This document shows, piece after piece, positions 13,698-15,441 of a DNA stretch of 15,441 nucleotides (positions are counted from its first letter, which is position 1; every line of letters begins with the position of its first letter). Origin of the DNA: Kiritimatiellia bacterium. Lineage in GTDB: Bacteria; Verrucomicrobiota; Kiritimatiellia; RFP12; UBA3636. A program made the position numbers and the translations under genes. The stretch covers positions 1 to 15,441 of the forward strand of contig JAFPUX010000443.1 of assembly GCA_017413145.1 (NCBI GenBank), written 5' to 3'. The notes below the pieces were generated by a model. That model saw only the letters and a program-made list of their open reading frames with translations. It was not told where the DNA came from and searched no databases.

Positions 13698-15441
13698 TCA
13701 GCGAACCCTCATGATGTAGCACAGCGCGTAGTACGGCGGGCGGTTCTCGTGCGGCTGGTTGCCGCCGCGGGATTCGGTGGTCTTCGTGTTGGTGTTGTTC
13801 GGGTATTCGCGCGAGGCGTCGTAGAAGTAGTTGTCGTTGTCCCAGGAGAGCGCCAGGTCCGCGCCGGTGAACTTGTAGTCGTGCGTGTGCGCGGGCAGCT
13901 GTTCGACCGTGAGCGTGACCCGGGCCACGCCGCCGGTGGCGTTCGGCTGGTATTCCCCGCCCGCGCCGACCACGAAGCGGTCGCGCAGGTCGGGGGTCTT
14001 GCGGCCGTTGGCGGTCTGGCCGTTGCAGAGCGCCCAGCCGTCGGGGACCGCGGTCGTCTCGCCGCTCCACGGGATGATGCCGCCGAGCGGGATCGTGCCG
14101 TCGCCGGAGACGATCGACCCCGCCACGGCGACCGACGAAGCCGTGGCGCCGCCGGAAACCGAGAGCGAGCGGGCGTCGAGCAGACCGGAGACCGTCGCCC
14201 CGCCCGCGGTCGCCGCGCCGGCGACCGCGAAGTCGCCGCTCGCGCCGGTCGCGTCCGACGCGAGCGTCGCGAAGGGCACGGGCACGAGGCGCTGGCGCGG
14301 GGCGATTTCCGCCGCGTCGGGTTCCGCGACGGTCAGTCCCAGGTAGAGCGAGGAGCCCGCCCCGGACGCGAGGACGGAGGCGAGATTGGTGCCCGCCGCG
14401 TCCGCGAGCGCGGTGCCGGCGGCATCGGAGATTTCCACGACGAAAAGTCCCTCTTCGTCGAGCAGGACCGGCTGCGAACGGCCCCAGAGCGCCTCCCCGC
14501 CGGACGCCTGCGAGTAGAGGCGGAACTCGACCGTCTTGCTCCGCGCGCCGGGGGAAAGCGCGTTCCCCTGCGCGTCGCGCAGCAACCCCTGGTAGGCGAA
14601 GCCGGCGTGCATCGGCTCGGGCGGCGACGCCGGCGGGGCGAACTGCGCGAGCACGGCCTTGCCGTTCGCGACGGTCCAATTGCTCCCCAGCGCGGCGGCG
14701 AGGTCCGCGGCGGACATTGCCGAGGCGTCCGTGCCCTGCGCCGCGCCGAGCGTCCGCGTGTACCAGCAGGTGGAGTAGGTCGAAGCCGCAGTGGAGCCGT
14801 TGCGGACGAACGTGAAGGAATCGGCGACCGAAACCGTGACCGCGGCCGGGGCGAAGACGCAGTTCGCCAGACGGACGGTGGCGTCGGAGAACTTCTGCCC
14901 GACGAAACCTCCGAAGCACGAGGCGTCCGGCCCCAGCAGGGAACCGTCGAAGAGGCAGTCGGTGAAAGAGACGGTGTAGGTGCGTCCGTAGTCCGTGCAG
15001 CCGACAAAGCCGGCGCTCGTCGCGTCGCCAGTTTTCGTGCACGTGATCGCGACGGAGGAAACGCAGCGCTCGATCGTGACGTTGCCGTTTATCCGCGCAT
15101 GCCCGACGAATCCGCTCGCCCTCGTCCCGTCCGTCACGATGGATCCGGCGACGCGCAGGTCGTGGATGCTGCATCCGTCGACGACGGCGAACGGCGCGGC
15201 GGGCGAGGAAGAGGAATCGCCCGCGAACGTCCAGTCCACCGTGAGCGTGTGGCCGCCGCCGTCGAACGTGCCCGACCAGCGATGCGTGTCCGTGCCGGCG
15301 CGCGGCGCGTCGTTCCCGAGCGACACGTCCGCGGTCATCTCCGCGCAGAGCGCGCTCGCGCCCGCGTTCACTCGGTTCGCGAAATCCGCCCAGTCGGCGG
15401 CGCTGGCGATTTGCACCGTTTCGGCGCCGGCTGGCGCCGAA
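13698..15441 (-). CDS. Mosaic surface/tail-fibre-like protein with phage tail-collar-like C-terminus (5' end missing)
   Basis: The frame is open to the right edge, so the true start lies outside; the GTG at 15416 is internal and the preceding residues (SAPAGAE) look like the end of a signal peptide. 580 residues are visible. The N-terminal part has three GLUG-like motifs (SGFVGHA, AGFVGCT, GGFVGQK; about 14890-15120) in a beta-helical, Cys-containing context opened by GTFDGGGHTL. At about 14440-14610, FAYQGLLRDAQGNAL and VEFRLYSQASGGEALWG are typical of a module found in tail-fibre and surface proteins. A Gly/Ala/Val/Ser stack (about 14100-14260; DFAVAGAATAGGATVSG) resembles trimeric fibre shafts. 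The end (about 13698-14110) is tail-collar-like: GGIIPWSGETTAVPDGWALC, NGQTANGRKTPDLRDRF, LPAHTHDY and a final NRPPYYALCYIMRV. I infer a secreted, probably trimeric adhesin borrowed from phage fibre modules. It is the first gene seen of the probable three-gene minus-strand unit. Confidence 0.8.
   Translation of the reverse strand, partial: SAPAGAETVQIASAADWADFANRVNAGASALCAEMTADVSLGNDAPRAGTDTHRWSGTFDGGGHTLTVDWTFAGDSSSSPAAPFAVVDGCSIHDLRVAGSIVTDGTRASGFVGHARINGNVTIERCVSSVAITCTKTGDATSAGFVGCTDYGRTYTVSFTDCLFDGSLLGPDASCFGGFVGQKFSDATVRLANCVFAPAAVTVSVADSFTFVRNGSTAASTYSTCWYTRTLGAAQGTDASAMSAADLAAALGSNWTVANGKAVLAQFAPPASPPEPMHAGFAYQGLLRDAQGNALSPGARSKTVEFRLYSQASGGEALWGRSQPVLLDEEGLFVVEISDAAGTALADAAGTNLASVLASGAGSSLYLGLTVAEPDAAEIAPRQRLVPVPFATLASDATGASGDFAVAGAATAGGATVSGLLDARSLSVSGGATASSVAVAGSIVSGDGTIPLGGIIPWSGETTAVPDGWALCNGQTANGRKTPDLRDRFVVGAGGEYQPNATGGVARVTLTVEQLPAHTHDYKFTGADLALSWDNDNYFYDASREYPNNTNTKTTESRGGNQPHENRPPYYALCYIMRVR

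Overview
This window is GC-rich (about 65% in a hand-counted stretch of the giant gene) and compactly coded. Its content is a very large secreted protein with laminin-G-like domains, two further surface-type proteins, an FAD-dependent oxidoreductase of a family common in Planctomycetes-Verrucomicrobia-Lentisphaerae, and short inner-membrane transporters. I infer a bacterium of the PVC group, most like Kiritimatiellota, Verrucomicrobiota or Lentisphaerota from gut or sediment. This rests on gene content and was not tested by marker genes; no rRNA, tRNA, CRISPR array or complete transposon was seen.

Left part (1-2350). The 3' end of a plus-strand gene for a beta-rich protein with a fibronectin-III-like module enters from the left edge. 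It converges on a minus-strand pair: an EamA/DMT-type exporter, then a small ECF S-component-like membrane protein, joined by a 4-base GTGA overlap. The exporter diverges from a plus-strand FAD-dependent oxidoreductase. The short region between them holds back-to-back TAGAAT -10 boxes, each only 7-9 bases from a possible start codon.

Middle part (2437-4434). The oxidoreductase has an N-terminal Rossmann FAD-binding core and a C-terminal beta-rich domain. The two are joined by a linker encoded by eight copies of an 8-base repeat. Just after its stop lies a short out-of-frame remnant of a second FAD oxidoreductase.

Right part (4435-15441). Three minus-strand genes probably form one transcription unit. 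In order of transcription they are a mosaic surface/tail-fibre-like protein (GLUG-like repeats, tail-fibre-like module, phage tail-collar-like end; its start lies outside the window), a 118-residue four-helix-bundle protein of the 23S-rRNA-IVP/Avd superfamily, and a 2,934-residue secreted protein whose start codon overlaps the stop of the four-helix gene (ATGA).

The most unusual structure is around the four-helix gene (13107-13691). This gene is less GC-rich than its neighbours (48-52% in two 60-base samples) and is bracketed by two arrays of tandem hairpin repeats. The arrays share the linker AATGACGGC and point in opposite directions. Stem sequences differ between units yet stay perfectly paired. 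One array lies inside the coding sequence for the signal peptide of the giant protein. This looks like a small repeat-bounded cassette that landed at, and now supplies, the start of a surface-protein gene. That interpretation is inference; the repeats, overlaps and composition are read directly.
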